From positions 6,135,001-6,199,000 of the forward strand of contig NZ_CP067100.1 of the NCBI RefSeq assembly GCF_016616235.1: a DNA stretch of 64,000 nt. The letters run 5' to 3'. The notes under the pieces were generated by a model. That model was not told the origin of the DNA. It ran no database searches and saw only the letters and a list, made by a program, of their open reading frames with translations. Source of the DNA: Bradyrhizobium diazoefficiens (GTDB taxonomy: Bacteria > Pseudomonadota > Alphaproteobacteria > Rhizobiales > Xanthobacteraceae). The position numbers and the translations under genes are program-made. Shown here piece after piece: positions 26,126 through 36,154 of this stretch (positions are counted from its first letter, which is position 1; every line of letters begins with the position of its first letter).

Positions 26126-26356
26126 ATGATGACGAAGTCGCGAAGCAAGCAACTGGTGATCTGTGTGAATAACGAGGGCTACGCGGTGTCCCTCGAGAAG
26201 CGCAAGCTCTATGAGGTACTGCGCGACCCCGTCGCCGAGAAGAATGGATTGCTGCGCGTCGTCGACGAGTCGGGCGAAGACTACCTGTATCCCAAGACCC
26301 TATTCCGCTCCATCGCGTTGCCGCTCGCGGTCAAGCGCGCCGTATTGGCGGCTTAA
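26126..26356 (+). CDS. Small conserved hypothetical protein, partner of the preceding gene
   Basis: A 76-residue protein with strands LVICVNNEGYAVSLEKRKLY and a C-terminal AVKRAVLAA helix. The segment VVDESGEDYLYPKTLF resembles small RHH-independent regulators seen beside short basic proteins, but I cannot name a family. Two ATG codons are adjacent (26126, 26129). Only two bases separate it from the preceding stop. No toxin or antitoxin signature is recognised, although the gene arrangement is similar. Confidence 0.65.
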   Translation: MMTKSRSKQLVICVNNEGYAVSLEKRKLYEVLRDPVAEKNGLLRVVDESGEDYLYPKTLFRSIALPLAVKRAVLAA

Positions 26357-26385
26357 CGCTCATCCGTCCAGCACCAGAGACATCT

Positions 26386-27696
26386 ATGCCGATGAACTGC
26401 CTTGGTTCTCGCCTAGCGGTCGCAATGATTGCGATCGCCTTCGTCCTTCCCGCCTCCGCCCAATTTGCGCCGCCACCCACAAGGCCCGCCGCCCCAATGG
26501 GGACCGCACCCTCGCCGCGCGCGGCCTCGTGCCATAACGGGGCGAGCTTCGATCGCTTCCTCGCCGGGGTGAAGAGCCAGGCGGTCGCCGCCGGCGTGTC
26601 GCAGCGGACCATCGCGGAGGCCTCGCCCTACCTTGTGTACGACCAGGGCATCGTCAACCGCGACCGCGGCCAGCGCGTGTTCGGCCAGCTCTTCACCGAA
26701 TTCGCCGGACGCATGGCCGCGCCCTATCGCATGCAGAACGGCCAGCAGCACATCAAGCAATACGCCGCGGCATTCGCGCGTGCCGAGAAGGAATATGGCG
26801 TGCCGCCGGCGGTGATCGCCGCGTTCTGGGGGCTGGAGAGCGACTTCGGCGCCAACATGGGCAATTTGCCGACGCTGAAATCGCTGGTGTCGCTGGCCTA
26901 TGACTGCCGCCGCTCGGAGATGTTCGTGAACGAGACCATCGCTGCGCTGAAGATCATCGACCGCGGCGACCTCACGCCCGACGAGATGATCGGCTCCTGG
27001 GCCGGCGAGCTCGGGCAGACGCAGTTCTTGCCCGTGCACTACGTCAACTACGCCGTCGACTATGACGGCGACGGCCGGCGCGATCTCTTGCGGTCGGGGC
27101 CCGACGTGATCGGCTCGACTGCGAACTACATCGCCAACGGCCTGAAATGGCGGCGCGGCGAGCCGTGGCTGGAAGAGATCAAAGTGCCGCAGAACCTGCC
27201 CTGGGAGCAGACCGACCTCACGGTGCAGCAGCCGCGCTCGAAATGGGCGCAGCTTGGGGTCACCTATCCCGACGGCCGTCCGCTGCCGAACGACAATCTC
27301 GCAGCCTCGGTGCTGCTGCCGATGGGACGCTTTGGTCCTGCCTTCATGGCGTATCCGAATTTCGCCGCCTATACCGAGTGGAATAACTCGCTGATCTATT
27401 CGACCACCGCGGGCTATCTCGCCACCCGCATCGCCGGCGCGCCTCCGATGCGCAGGCCGGCGGGGCCGATCGCGCAACTGCCGTTCAACGAGCTCAAGCA
27501 ATTGCAGCAGCTTCTGGTCCAGGCCGGTTTCAACGTCGGCAAGGTCGATGGCGTGCTGGGCCAGCAGAGCCGCGCCGCGGTGAAAGCGATGCAGATCAAA
27601 TACGGCCTGCCGGCGGATTCCTGGCCGACGGCCGAGCTGCTCGCCCGCATGCGCGGCAGCACGGCGCAGGCACAGCCTGCTGGTGTGGTCCGCTAG
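26386..27696 (+). CDS. Lytic murein transglycosylase, MltB type
   Basis: A 436-residue exported enzyme that cleaves peptidoglycan glycan strands to 1,6-anhydromuropeptides. A signal peptide ends near PASAQ (about 25). The SLT_2 domain spans about 50-340: the catalytic Glu is in AAFWGLESDFG (about 155), followed by SWAGELGQTQFLP and YAVDYDGDGRRD. A PG_binding_1 domain occupies about 365-420 (LLVQAGFNVGKVDGVLGQQS). It starts 29 bases after the small gene pair but probably has its own transcript; a palindromic element follows. Confidence 0.93.
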   Translation: MPMNCLGSRLAVAMIAIAFVLPASAQFAPPPTRPAAPMGTAPSPRAASCHNGASFDRFLAGVKSQAVAAGVSQRTIAEASPYLVYDQGIVNRDRGQRVFGQLFTEFAGRMAAPYRMQNGQQHIKQYAAAFARAEKEYGVPPAVIAAFWGLESDFGANMGNLPTLKSLVSLAYDCRRSEMFVNETIAALKIIDRGDLTPDEMIGSWAGELGQTQFLPVHYVNYAVDYDGDGRRDLLRSGPDVIGSTANYIANGLKWRRGEPWLEEIKVPQNLPWEQTDLTVQQPRSKWAQLGVTYPDGRPLPNDNLAASVLLPMGRFGPAFMAYPNFAAYTEWNNSLIYSTTAGYLATRIAGAPPMRRPAGPIAQLPFNELKQLQQLLVQAGFNVGKVDGVLGQQSRAAVKAMQIKYGLPADSWPTAELLARMRGSTAQAQPAGVVR

Positions 27697-27706
27697 AAGG
27701 CCTCCG

Positions 27707-27810
27707 CTGTCATGCTCCGCGAAAGCGGGGCATCCAGTACTCCGCGGCTATCGAGTTAATCATAGCCGTCTCGGCGTACTGGATCGCCCGGTCAAGGCCG
27801 GGCGATGACA
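27707..27810. repeat. Palindromic element, GTCATGCCCCG type, copy 2
   Basis: CTGTCATGCTCCGCG to GGCGATGACA with inner ATCCAGTACTCCGCGG and CGTACTGGATCGCCC. Same family as 21505-21612. It begins ten bases after the transglycosylase stop. Confidence 0.85.
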
Positions 27811-27959
27811 TCGGGTGTGGCGGCGACGGCACCGCCAGCCAGCGTCATAGAATTTTGGCACCGCACAAGCCACTTCCGCGATTGTATTATTCCATGAGCC
27901 TCCCATGTGAGTGGCTCAGGTTTCCCCCTGATATCTCCCACCATGAGAGCGAGCATCAC

Positions 27960-28463
27960 ATGTCCTTCTACGACGCCGTCGTCCCCGCTTATTTGCAAAT
28001 GCTGAACAGCCTGACCGGCCTGCTCACCAAGGCCGAGGCGCATTGCGCGGCCAAAAAGATCGATCCGAGCGTGCTGCTCGGCTCCCGCCTCTTTCCGGAC
28101 ATGCTGCCGCTGTCGAAGCAGATCCAGCTGGTCAGCGATTTCGCCACCAAGGGCTGCGCGCGGCTGACGCACAGCGAGGTGCGGTCCAATCCCGATACCG
28201 AAAAGACCTTCGAAGAATTGAGGCAGCGGCTGGCGAAAACCATCGACTATGTGAAGTCGTTCAAGCCCGAGCAGTTCGAGGGCGCCGAGAGCAAGGACGT
28301 CACCTTCCCGACCGGGCCCGACAAGACCACGACCCTGAAGGGCCAGCAGTTCCTGAGCGCATTCTCGCTGCCAAACTTCTATTTCCACTGCGCGACCGCC
28401 CACGGCATCCTGCGTCACAACGGTGTCGAGATCGGCAAGCGCGATTTCATGGGCTTGAACTGA
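27960..28463 (+). CDS. DUF1993 family protein
   Basis: A 167-residue protein beginning MSFYDAVVPAYLQMLNSL, with FPDMLPLSKQIQLVSDFATKG (about 43-63) and the C-terminal LPNFYFHCATAHGILRHNGV (about 142-161). These match DUF1993, a DinB-like four-helix fold in which His residues may bind metal; function unknown. The start chosen is the ATG after GAGAGCGAG; the upstream in-frame extension looks like promoter sequence. Confidence 0.85.
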   Translation: MSFYDAVVPAYLQMLNSLTGLLTKAEAHCAAKKIDPSVLLGSRLFPDMLPLSKQIQLVSDFATKGCARLTHSEVRSNPDTEKTFEELRQRLAKTIDYVKSFKPEQFEGAESKDVTFPTGPDKTTTLKGQQFLSAFSLPNFYFHCATAHGILRHNGVEIGKRDFMGLN

Positions 28464-28492
28464 TGGGCCTGACCTGATTTGCGCGAGCACAC

Positions 28493-28524
28493 GGCCGCGG
28501 CAGCGGGATTCTGCTGTCGCGGCC
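28493..28524 (+). terminator. Stem-loop after DUF1993, possible terminator
   Basis: GGCCGCG and CGCGGCC pair, with inner CAGC and GCTG adding to the stem, 30 bases after the stop. No T run follows, so the terminator call is weak. Confidence 0.4.
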
Positions 28525-28657
28525 GGAATTGCACATGACTTATGCTACGCGGTCGCTGCTGCGCAGCTCGCCTGCACTTTCCGTATGGCTGCGCTCTTGC
28601 GCCTGATGTCGCGATGCACAAGTGTTCGAGACCTCTCATCGCCTCGGAAGCATTCCC

Positions 28658-29758
28658 ATGAGCCGTTCGACCAAATTGTTTGAAACCTACAAGCTCGGCC
28701 CGATCACTCTTGCGAACCGTTTGGTGATGGCACCGCTGACGCGCAACCGCGCTGTCCCCGGCACGTTCGTACCCGGCGCGCTCGCCGCCGACTATTACGG
28801 CCAGCGCGCCTCCGCAGGCCTGCTGATCACCGAAGCGAGCCAGGTCTCGCGGCAGGGCCAAGGCTACCAGGACACCCCCGGCATCTACTCCAGGGAGCAG
28901 GTCGCCGGCTGGCGCAAGGTCACCGACAAAGTGCACGAGCGCGGCGGCAAGATCTTCATCCAGCTCTGGCATGTCGGCCGCATCTCGCATGTCGATCTCC
29001 AGGCGAATGGCGCAGCGCCCGTCGCGCCGAGCGCAATCCGCGCCAAGGGCAAGACCTTCGTGAACGGCACCTTCGCCGACGTCTCCGAGCCGCGCGCGCT
29101 CGAGCTTTCCGAAATCCCTGGGATCATCGACGATTTCAAGCGGGCCACGAAGAACGCGCTGGAAGCGGGCTTCGATGGCGTCGAGATCCACGGCGCCAAC
29201 GGCTATCTGCTCGACCAGTTCGCGCGGGACGGCGCCAACAAGCGCCTGGATGCCTATGGCGGCTCGATCGAGAACCGCGCGCGGCTGATGCTGGAAGTCT
29301 CCAAAGCGGTCGCCGCCGAAGCCGGCGCTGAGCGCACCGGCATCCGCATCTCACCAGTGACCCCCTCCAACGACGCTTCCGATTCCGATCCGCAAGCCCT
29401 GTTCGATCACATCGTCGACGGCCTCAGCGCGCTCAAGCTGGTCTATCTCCACGTCGTCGAGGGCGCCACAGGCGGCCCGCGCGACATCGCCCCGTTCGAC
29501 TATGCGTCCTTGCGCAAGCGCTTCTCCGGCGCCTACGTCGCCAACAATGGCTACGATTTCGACCTCGCCACCAAGGTGCTGGATGCGGGCGCCGCCGACC
29601 TGATCGCGTTCGGCAAGCCGTTCATCTCCAACCCCGACCTCGTCGAGCGGCTGAAGCAGGGCGCAGGCCTGAATGACTGGGACAAGACCACGTTTTACGG
29701 CGGCGGCGCGAAGGGATATACGGATTACCCGACGCTGGCGGCCGAGCCGGCGGAGTAA
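28658..29758 (+). CDS. Alkene reductase, Old Yellow Enzyme family
   Basis: A 366-residue FMN-dependent NADPH oxidoreductase of the NemA/XenA-type group, which reduces activated C=C bonds and nitro compounds. A TIM barrel starts with KLGPITLANRLVMAPLTRNRA (about 13-33). The substrate-binding HGANGYLLDQFARDG (about 180-194) has the His-x-x-Asn pair, and YGGSIENRARL is also conserved. FMN phosphate loop residues are in AFGKPFISNPDL near the end. The ORF runs 12 residues further up, but ATG 28658 is preceded by GGAAG. Single gene followed by a palindrome. Confidence 0.93.
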   Translation: MSRSTKLFETYKLGPITLANRLVMAPLTRNRAVPGTFVPGALAADYYGQRASAGLLITEASQVSRQGQGYQDTPGIYSREQVAGWRKVTDKVHERGGKIFIQLWHVGRISHVDLQANGAAPVAPSAIRAKGKTFVNGTFADVSEPRALELSEIPGIIDDFKRATKNALEAGFDGVEIHGANGYLLDQFARDGANKRLDAYGGSIENRARLMLEVSKAVAAEAGAERTGIRISPVTPSNDASDSDPQALFDHIVDGLSALKLVYLHVVEGATGGPRDIAPFDYASLRKRFSGAYVANNGYDFDLATKVLDAGAADLIAFGKPFISNPDLVERLKQGAGLNDWDKTTFYGGGAKGYTDYPTLAAEPAE

Positions 29759-29776
29759 GGGCCGACCACACGACAG

Positions 29777-29880
29777 CTGTCATGCCCCGCGAAGGCGGGA
29801 CATCCAGCATTCCAGAGGCCGTTGTGGTCAAGCCGAGAGGCTGCGGCGTACGGGATCGCCCGCCTTCGCGGGCGATGACA
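29777..29880. repeat. Palindromic element, GTCATGCCCCG type, copy 3
   Basis: CTGTCATGCCCCGCGAAGGC opens and GGGCGATGACA closes the element. The middle is more divergent than in the other copies, but both ends agree. It lies between the convergent reductase and glpV genes. Confidence 0.82.
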
Positions 29881-29926
29881 CCCAGTGTGTGGGGCGCGCT
29901 GCTGCTGCAAGCTCGTCATCACGATG

Positions 29927-29961
29927 GCAAAACAAAAAGGCCGGGATTGCTCCCGGCCTTT
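29927..29961 (-). terminator. Rho-independent terminator of the glp operon
   Basis: AAAGGCCGGG and CCCGGCCTTT form a perfect 10-base stem with a 6-base loop. Read on the minus strand it ends in TTTTTGTTTTG. It lies 26 bases past the glpV stop. The other strand lacks as good a T tract. Confidence 0.88.
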
Positions 29962-29986
29962 CGCATTGCATGACGCTACGCGCCGC

Positions 29987-31783
29987 TTACTTCGCTTCCG
30001 CGCGCTTGGGCGGGGTCGCCGGCCACGACTTGATCAGCGTGTCGTAGTCGACCGTCTCGCCCTTCGGCTTTTCGTTGGCGAGCTTGCGCTGCGGGGCGAT
30101 CGTGCCGTCCTTCTGGGCCTTGGCGAACCAGAACTCGGCAGACTCCTTCTTGTGCAGCTTCGGACCGCAGGCGCCCTGCACGCCCGACTTCTCCAGACGC
30201 TCCATCACGGAGTCCTGGGCGGCCGCAAGGGCATCCATCGCCTGCTGCGGCGTCTTCGTACCGGACGACGCATCGCCGATGTTCTGCCACCACAACTGCG
30301 CGAGCTTCGGATAGTCGGGCACGTTGTTGCCGGTCGGGGTCCACTGCACGCGCGCGGGCGAGCGGTAGAACTCGATCAGGCCGCCGAGCTTCGGCGCACG
30401 CTCGGTGAACGACTTGTCCCAGATGTCGGATTCACGGATGAAGGTGAGACCGACATGGCTCTTCTTGAGCGACACCGTCTTGGAGACGATGAACTGGAGA
30501 TAGAGCCAGGCCGCCTTGCGGCGGTCAGGCGGCGTCGACTTCAGGAGCGTCGCGGAGCCGGCGTCCTGGTAGCCGAGCTTCATGCCTTCCTTCCAGTACG
30601 CGCCATGCGGCGAGGGAGCCATACGCCATTTCGGCGTACCGTCCGCGTTCATCACGGCGATGCCCGGCTTCACCATGTCGGCGGTGAAGGCGGTGTACCA
30701 GAACATCTGCTGGGCGATGTTGCCCTGCGCCGGCACCGGACCCGACTCGGAGAAGGTCATGCCCTGGGCCTGCGGCGGAGCATACTTCTTCATCCACTCC
30801 AGGTACTTGGTGATCGAGTAGACCGCGGCGGGACCGTTGGTGTCGCCGCCACGCTCGATGGAGGAGCCGACCGGACGGCAGCCTTCCATGCGGATGCCCC
30901 ATTCGTCGACCGGCAGGCCGTTCGGAATGCCCTTGTCGCCGTTGCCGGCCATCGACAGCCAGGCGTCGGTGAAACGCCAGCCGAGCGAGGGGTCCTTCTT
31001 GCCATAGTCCATATGGCCGTAGACCTTGACGCCATTGATCTCCTTGATGTCGTTGGTGAAGAACTCGGCGATGTCCTCATAGGCCGACCAGTTCACGGGA
31101 ACGCCGAGCTCGTAGCCATACTTGGCCTTGAACTTGGCCTTGTAGTCGGGGTTGGTGAACCAGTCGTAGCGGAACCAGTAGAGGTTGGCGAACTGCTGGT
31201 CGGGCAGCTGATAGAGCTTGCCGTCGGGCGCGGTGCCGAACGACTTGCCGATGAAGTCGTTGACGTCGAGCATGGGGTCGGTGACGTCCTTGCCCTCGCC
31301 GTTCATGTAGTCCGACAGCGCGATGGTCTGGCCGTAGCGGAAGTGGGTGCCGATCAGGTCGGAATCGTTGATCCAGCCATCGTACACGTTCTTGCCGGAC
31401 TGCATCTGGGTCTGCAGCTTCTCGACGACGTCACCTTCCTGGATGATGTCGTGCTTGAGCTTGATGCCGGTGAGCTCGGAGAACGCTTTCGCCAGCGTCT
31501 GCGATTCGTATTCGTGGGTCGTGATGGTCTCGGAGACGACGTTGATCTCCATACCCTTGAACGGTTCGGCGGCCTTGGCGAACCATTCCAGCTCCTTCTT
31601 CTGGTCGTCCTTCGACAGGGTCGAGGGCTGGAATTCCGCAATCCACTTCTGGATCGTGGCATCGTCGGCGGCGCGGACCGGCGCCGAGACGGCGAACGAC
31701 ACCGCGATGATGGCGGCGGCGCTCGACATGGTCAGAAAGCTCTTCTTGGTCAATGGACGTTCCCTTCTCCTAAACTGTCGCAT
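29987..31783 (-). CDS. glpV: Glycerol ABC transporter periplasmic binding protein
   Basis: A 598-residue solute-binding protein. The N-terminus MRQFRRRERPLTKKSFL then a hydrophobic segment and VRAAD (cleavage near 38) is a signal peptide. It is longer than most sugar-binding proteins and fits the extracellular binding protein of the rhizobial GlpSTPQUV glycerol importer. Aromatic-rich stretches (LYWFRYDWFTNPDYKAKF, FWYTAFTADMV) could line the pocket. ATG 31783 has GGAGG before it. It is the last gene of the operon; a stem-loop upstream (31818-31841) may raise its expression relative to the permeases. A terminator follows. Confidence 0.9.
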   Translation of the reverse strand: MRQFRRRERPLTKKSFLTMSSAAAIIAVSFAVSAPVRAADDATIQKWIAEFQPSTLSKDDQKKELEWFAKAAEPFKGMEINVVSETITTHEYESQTLAKAFSELTGIKLKHDIIQEGDVVEKLQTQMQSGKNVYDGWINDSDLIGTHFRYGQTIALSDYMNGEGKDVTDPMLDVNDFIGKSFGTAPDGKLYQLPDQQFANLYWFRYDWFTNPDYKAKFKAKYGYELGVPVNWSAYEDIAEFFTNDIKEINGVKVYGHMDYGKKDPSLGWRFTDAWLSMAGNGDKGIPNGLPVDEWGIRMEGCRPVGSSIERGGDTNGPAAVYSITKYLEWMKKYAPPQAQGMTFSESGPVPAQGNIAQQMFWYTAFTADMVKPGIAVMNADGTPKWRMAPSPHGAYWKEGMKLGYQDAGSATLLKSTPPDRRKAAWLYLQFIVSKTVSLKKSHVGLTFIRESDIWDKSFTERAPKLGGLIEFYRSPARVQWTPTGNNVPDYPKLAQLWWQNIGDASSGTKTPQQAMDALAAAQDSVMERLEKSGVQGACGPKLHKKESAEFWFAKAQKDGTIAPQRKLANEKPKGETVDYDTLIKSWPATPPKRAEAK

Positions 31784-31817
31784 GTTGTTCCTCCGTTGCA
31801 GCGACAAACTTTTATAC

Positions 31818-31841
31818 AGACCCGGATTGCCCCCCGGATCT
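31818..31841 (-). promoter_or_regulatory. Intercistronic stem-loop between glpU and glpV
   Basis: AGACCCGG and CCGGATCT (plus-strand order) form an 8-base stem with one mismatch and an 8-base loop in the 77-base gap before the binding-protein gene. Such hairpins often stabilise or attenuate the transcript so that the binding protein is made in excess. Confidence 0.5.
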
Positions 31842-31860
31842 GGCCGTTCCTTCGCGAGCG

Positions 31861-32190
31861 TCAGACCGTGCGAAAAATGAGCACGGCCGTGGCCAGCGAA
31901 ATTCCACTTGCGAGCCACAGGCTCGAAATCTCAAAACCCTCCTCGCCGATCGGCAGCGTCGCAATCGCGTCGGTGCCGACGAGACCGATCCACAGCAAGT
32001 GGATGACGGCCGCCGAGATCAGCGAGATGAACAGGCGGTCGCCGCGCGTGGTCGGAATACTGAGCACGCCGACACGCTCGGCTTCGGGGTAGACCGCGGC
32101 AAGGTAAGTCATGACCGCAAGCGTGCAGGCGAGCGCGGCGAAGAAGATCGCGGTCGGCAGCGTCCAGGCCATCCATGCAATAGATTCCAT
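31861..32190 (-). CDS. glpU: DUF2160 small membrane protein of the glycerol importer
   Basis: A 109-residue protein with three hydrophobic segments (about 8-32, 50-75, 88-106), matching the DUF2160 family found inside rhizobial glycerol transporter operons (GlpU). Its precise role is unknown; it may be an accessory membrane subunit. Ribosome site GGAGG directly before the ATG. It starts nine bases after glpQ ends, so it is translated from the same message. Confidence 0.85.
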   Translation of the reverse strand: MESIAWMAWTLPTAIFFAALACTLAVMTYLAAVYPEAERVGVLSIPTTRGDRLFISLISAAVIHLLWIGLVGTDAIATLPIGEEGFEISSLWLASGISLATAVLIFRTV

Positions 32191-32199
32191 TGATGCCTC

Positions 32200-33005
32200 C
32201 TAGACGCGGCCGAGCGCAAAACCGCTCGCGATGTAATTGCGGACGAACCAGATCACGAGCGCGCCGGGAATGATGGTGAGCACGCCGGCCGCCGCCAGCA
32301 GCCCCCAGTCCATGCCGGCCGCCGACACCGTACGCGTCATGATCGCGGCGATCGGCTTTGCCTGCACCGAGGTCAGCGTGCGTGCGAGCAGCAGTTCGAC
32401 CCAGGAGAACATGAAGCAGAAGAAGGCGGCGACGCCGATGCCGCTGGCGATCAGCGGCACCAGGATCTTGACGAAGAAGCGCGGGAAGGAATAGCCGTCG
32501 AGGAAGGCGGTCTCGTCGATCTCGCGCGGCACGCCGGAGACGAAGCCTTCGAGGATCCACACCGCCAGCGGGACGTTGAAGATGCAGTGCGCGAGCGCAA
32601 CGGCCCAGGGCGTATCGAACAGGCCGATCGCCGAATAGAGGTTGAAGAACGGCAGCGCATAGACCGCCGCCGGCGCCATGCGGTTCGACAGCAGCCAGAA
32701 GAACAGGTGCTTGTCGCCGAGGAAACGGTAGCGCGAGAACGCGTAGGCTGCCGGCAGCGCCACCGAGATCGAGATGATGGTGTTGAGGACGACGTATTCC
32801 AGCGAGTTGATGTAGCCGGAATACCAGCTCTCGTCGGTGAAGATGCGCCTGTAGTGCTGCAGCGTCGGCGTGTGCGGCCACAGCGTCATCGTCGAGACGA
32901 TTTCGCTATTGGTCTTGAAGCTCATGTTGACGAGCCAGTAGATCGGCAACAGCAGGAAGATCAGGAACAGCGCCATGATGAGCCGGCGGCCGGGGATCGA
33001 ATGCA

Positions 33006-33006
<1 letters not shown>
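32200..33006 (-). CDS. glpQ: Glycerol ABC transporter permease, second subunit
   Basis: A 268-residue inner-membrane permease with six hydrophobic segments. The cytoplasmic EAA-type loop (EIDETAFLDGYSFPRFFVKI) that docks the ATPase lies near residues 158-177. Belongs to the MalG/CUT1 subgroup of binding-protein-dependent permeases. Its ATG overlaps the glpP stop by one base (TGATG). Expected to pair with GlpP in the GlpPQ channel for glycerol. Confidence 0.92.
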
Positions 33007-33979
<973 letters not shown>

Positions 33980-33980
<1 letters not shown>

Positions 33981-35065
33981 CAGGCGGCTCCCTCCACCAG
34001 AAGGCTGTCGGCATAGACGTGGACATGCGCCGGATCGAATTTCAGTCCGGCGTTGCCGTTCGGGCTCGTGAAGCCGCCCGGCGCCCGCACCGCGATCTTG
34101 GTCTCGCCGAGGCGGACGCGCGCGAAGCGGATGCGGCCGAGATCGTCGATGCGCTCGATCTTTGACGTGAGCAGGCTCGGCGTGGGCGCAACGGCCTCCA
34201 CGAATTCGGGACGCACGCCGATCTCGATTTTGGCGCCTGCGGGAAGGTTGTCGTAACTGCGGTTGAGCGCGATGACATGGCCGTCGACTTTGGCCTCACG
34301 TCCCCTCACCTCCGCCGGCAGGATATTCATGCCGGGCGAGCCGATGAAATAGCCGACGAAGGTGTGCGCCGGTTTGTCGAACAGCTCGGCCGGCGTGCCG
34401 CTCTGCACCACGCGGCCGTCGTGCATGACGACAACGGTGTCGGCGAAGGTCAGCGCCTCGGTTTGGTCGTGGGTGACGTAGATCATCGTGAGGTCGAGCT
34501 CGCGATGCAGCGCCTTCAGCTTGGAGCGGAGCTGCCATTTCAGCTCGGGGTCGATCACGGTCAGCGGCTCGTCGAACAGCACGGCCGCGACGTCGGAGCG
34601 GACCAGGCCGCGGCCGAGCGAGATTTTTTGCTTGGCATCCGCCGTGAGGCGCGTCGCCTTGCGATTCAGATAGGGTTCGAGATCGAGCAGGCGGCCGATC
34701 TCGGCGACGCGCTTGTCGATTTCGGCCTTCGGCACGCCGCGGTTCTTGAGCGGAAACGCCAGGTTCTGCCCCACCGTCATGGTGTCGTAGATGACAGGAA
34801 ACTGGAACACCTGGGCGATGTTGCGCTTCTGGGTCGACAGCGGCGTGATGTCCTCGCCGTCGAACAGGATCTTGCCGCGCGAAGGCGTGATGATGCCGGA
34901 GATGACGTTGAGCAGTGTGGTCTTGCCGCAGCCGCTTGGGCCAAGCAGCGCATAGGCGCCGCCCTGCCGCCAGGTCATGGTGACGGGCTTGAGCGCAAAG
35001 CTTTCCTGCGGCGCATCGTTGCCGCCGTAGGAATGGGCGAGATCGACGAGGTCAATGCGGGCCAT
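33980..35065 (-). CDS. glpT: Glycerol ABC transporter ATPase with degenerate signature motif
   Basis: A 361-residue ABC ATPase of the CUT1 type with a C-terminal TOBE-like regulatory domain (about 245-355). Walker A GPSGCGKTT (42-50), Q-loop Gln88, Walker B FDE (164-166) and switch His199 (YVTHD) are intact. The ABC signature is LTADA (140-144) instead of LSGGQ. The partner GlpS shows the reverse pattern, so the two probably form one competent and one degenerate ATP site. Twelve bases after glpS, overlapping glpP by one base. Confidence 0.93.
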
Positions 35066-35077
35066 GGCGCATCTCCC

Positions 35078-36154
35078 CTATGAGCTCGGAGCGGCGACCA
35101 AGCGGTCGGCCGCGTCGAACACAAAGACATCGTTCGGATCGAGCACGGCATCGATGGTCTGGCCGGGTTCGAACTCATGCACGCCATGCAGCACCGCAAC
35201 CCAGTTCAATCCGTCGCGGGTCAAATGCACAAAGCTCTCCGAACCGGTGATCTCGGTCACCGTGACCGTGGCGTGGAATGAATGGCGCTCGGCCTCGCCA
35301 TTGGCAAGGGCGAGCTGGTGGGCGCGGAAGCCGACGCGATAGGCGCCGTCGGGCAGACCCGCATAGAGGCCCGAGGCTGTCGACGCCGTGCCGCCGGCGT
35401 AGGCGACCTGCCCGTTCTTCTTCTCGATGCCGACGAGGTTGAGCGGCGGATCGGAAAACACCTGCGCGACGCGCAAGGTCTGCGGGCGGCGATAGACGTT
35501 GGCGGTCTGGCCGATCTGGAGTGCCTGGCCCTCCCACATGCAGACCGTGTTGCCGCCGAGCAGCAGCGCCTCGGTCGGCTCGGTGGTGGCATAGACGAAG
35601 ATCGCGCCAGAGGCCTCGAAGATGCGCGGCAGCTCGGCGCGCAGCTCCTCGCGCAGCTTGTAGTCAAGGTTGGCGAGCGGCTCGTCGAGCAGCACGAGAT
35701 CGGCGCCCTTGACCAGCGCCCGCGCGATCGCGGTGCGCTGCTGCTGGCCGCCCGAGAGCTGGAGCGGCGTGCGCTTCAGGAACGGCTCGAGCCGCAGCAG
35801 CCTTGCGGCCTCCGCCACGCGCTTCTCGATCTCGGCGCGCGGCTTGCCCTGCACGCGCAGGGGCGAAGCGATGTTCTCGTACACCGAAAGCGAGGGGTAA
35901 TTGATGAACTGCTGGTAGACCATCGCGACCGAACGCTGGCGCACGTCGGCGCCGGTGACATCCTTGCCGCCAACCAGCACCTTGCCTGATGTCGGCTTGT
36001 CGAGGCCGGCGAGCAGCCGCATGATCGAGGTCTTGCCCGACAGCGTCGGCCCGAGCAGCACGTTGAGCGTGCCGCTCTCGAGCGTCAGCGAGACGTCGCG
36101 GATGTGCGCGATACCGTCGACGGTCCGAGTCACGTGATCGAGTGTCACGCTCAT
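35078..36154 (-). CDS. glpS: Glycerol ABC transporter ATPase lacking the switch histidine
   Basis: A 358-residue ABC ATPase with C-terminal TOBE-like domain. Walker A is GPTLSGKT (35-42), Q-loop Gln81, a perfect LSGGQ (133-137) and Walker B LLDEP with Asp157-Glu158. The H-loop is YATTE (188-192): Thr191 replaces the usual His. Complementary to GlpT, which keeps the His but has a broken signature. Its ATG overlaps the glpD stop by four bases and has GGAGG before it, so expression follows glpD. Confidence 0.93.
   Translation of the reverse strand: MSVTLDHVTRTVDGIAHIRDVSLTLESGTLNVLLGPTLSGKTSIMRLLAGLDKPTSGKVLVGGKDVTGADVRQRSVAMVYQQFINYPSLSVYENIASPLRVQGKPRAEIEKRVAEAARLLRLEPFLKRTPLQLSGGQQQRTAIARALVKGADLVLLDEPLANLDYKLREELRAELPRIFEASGAIFVYATTEPTEALLLGGNTVCMWEGQALQIGQTANVYRRPQTLRVAQVFSDPPLNLVGIEKKNGQVAYAGGTASTASGLYAGLPDGAYRVGFRAHQLALANGEAERHSFHATVTVTEITGSESFVHLTRDGLNWVAVLHGVHEFEPGQTIDAVLDPNDVFVFDAADRLVAAPSS

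Noticed and set aside
29885..32092. 735-residue plus-strand frame
   Set aside because: Antisense to glpV and glpU; composition is that of a mirror frame and it begins inside a palindromic element.
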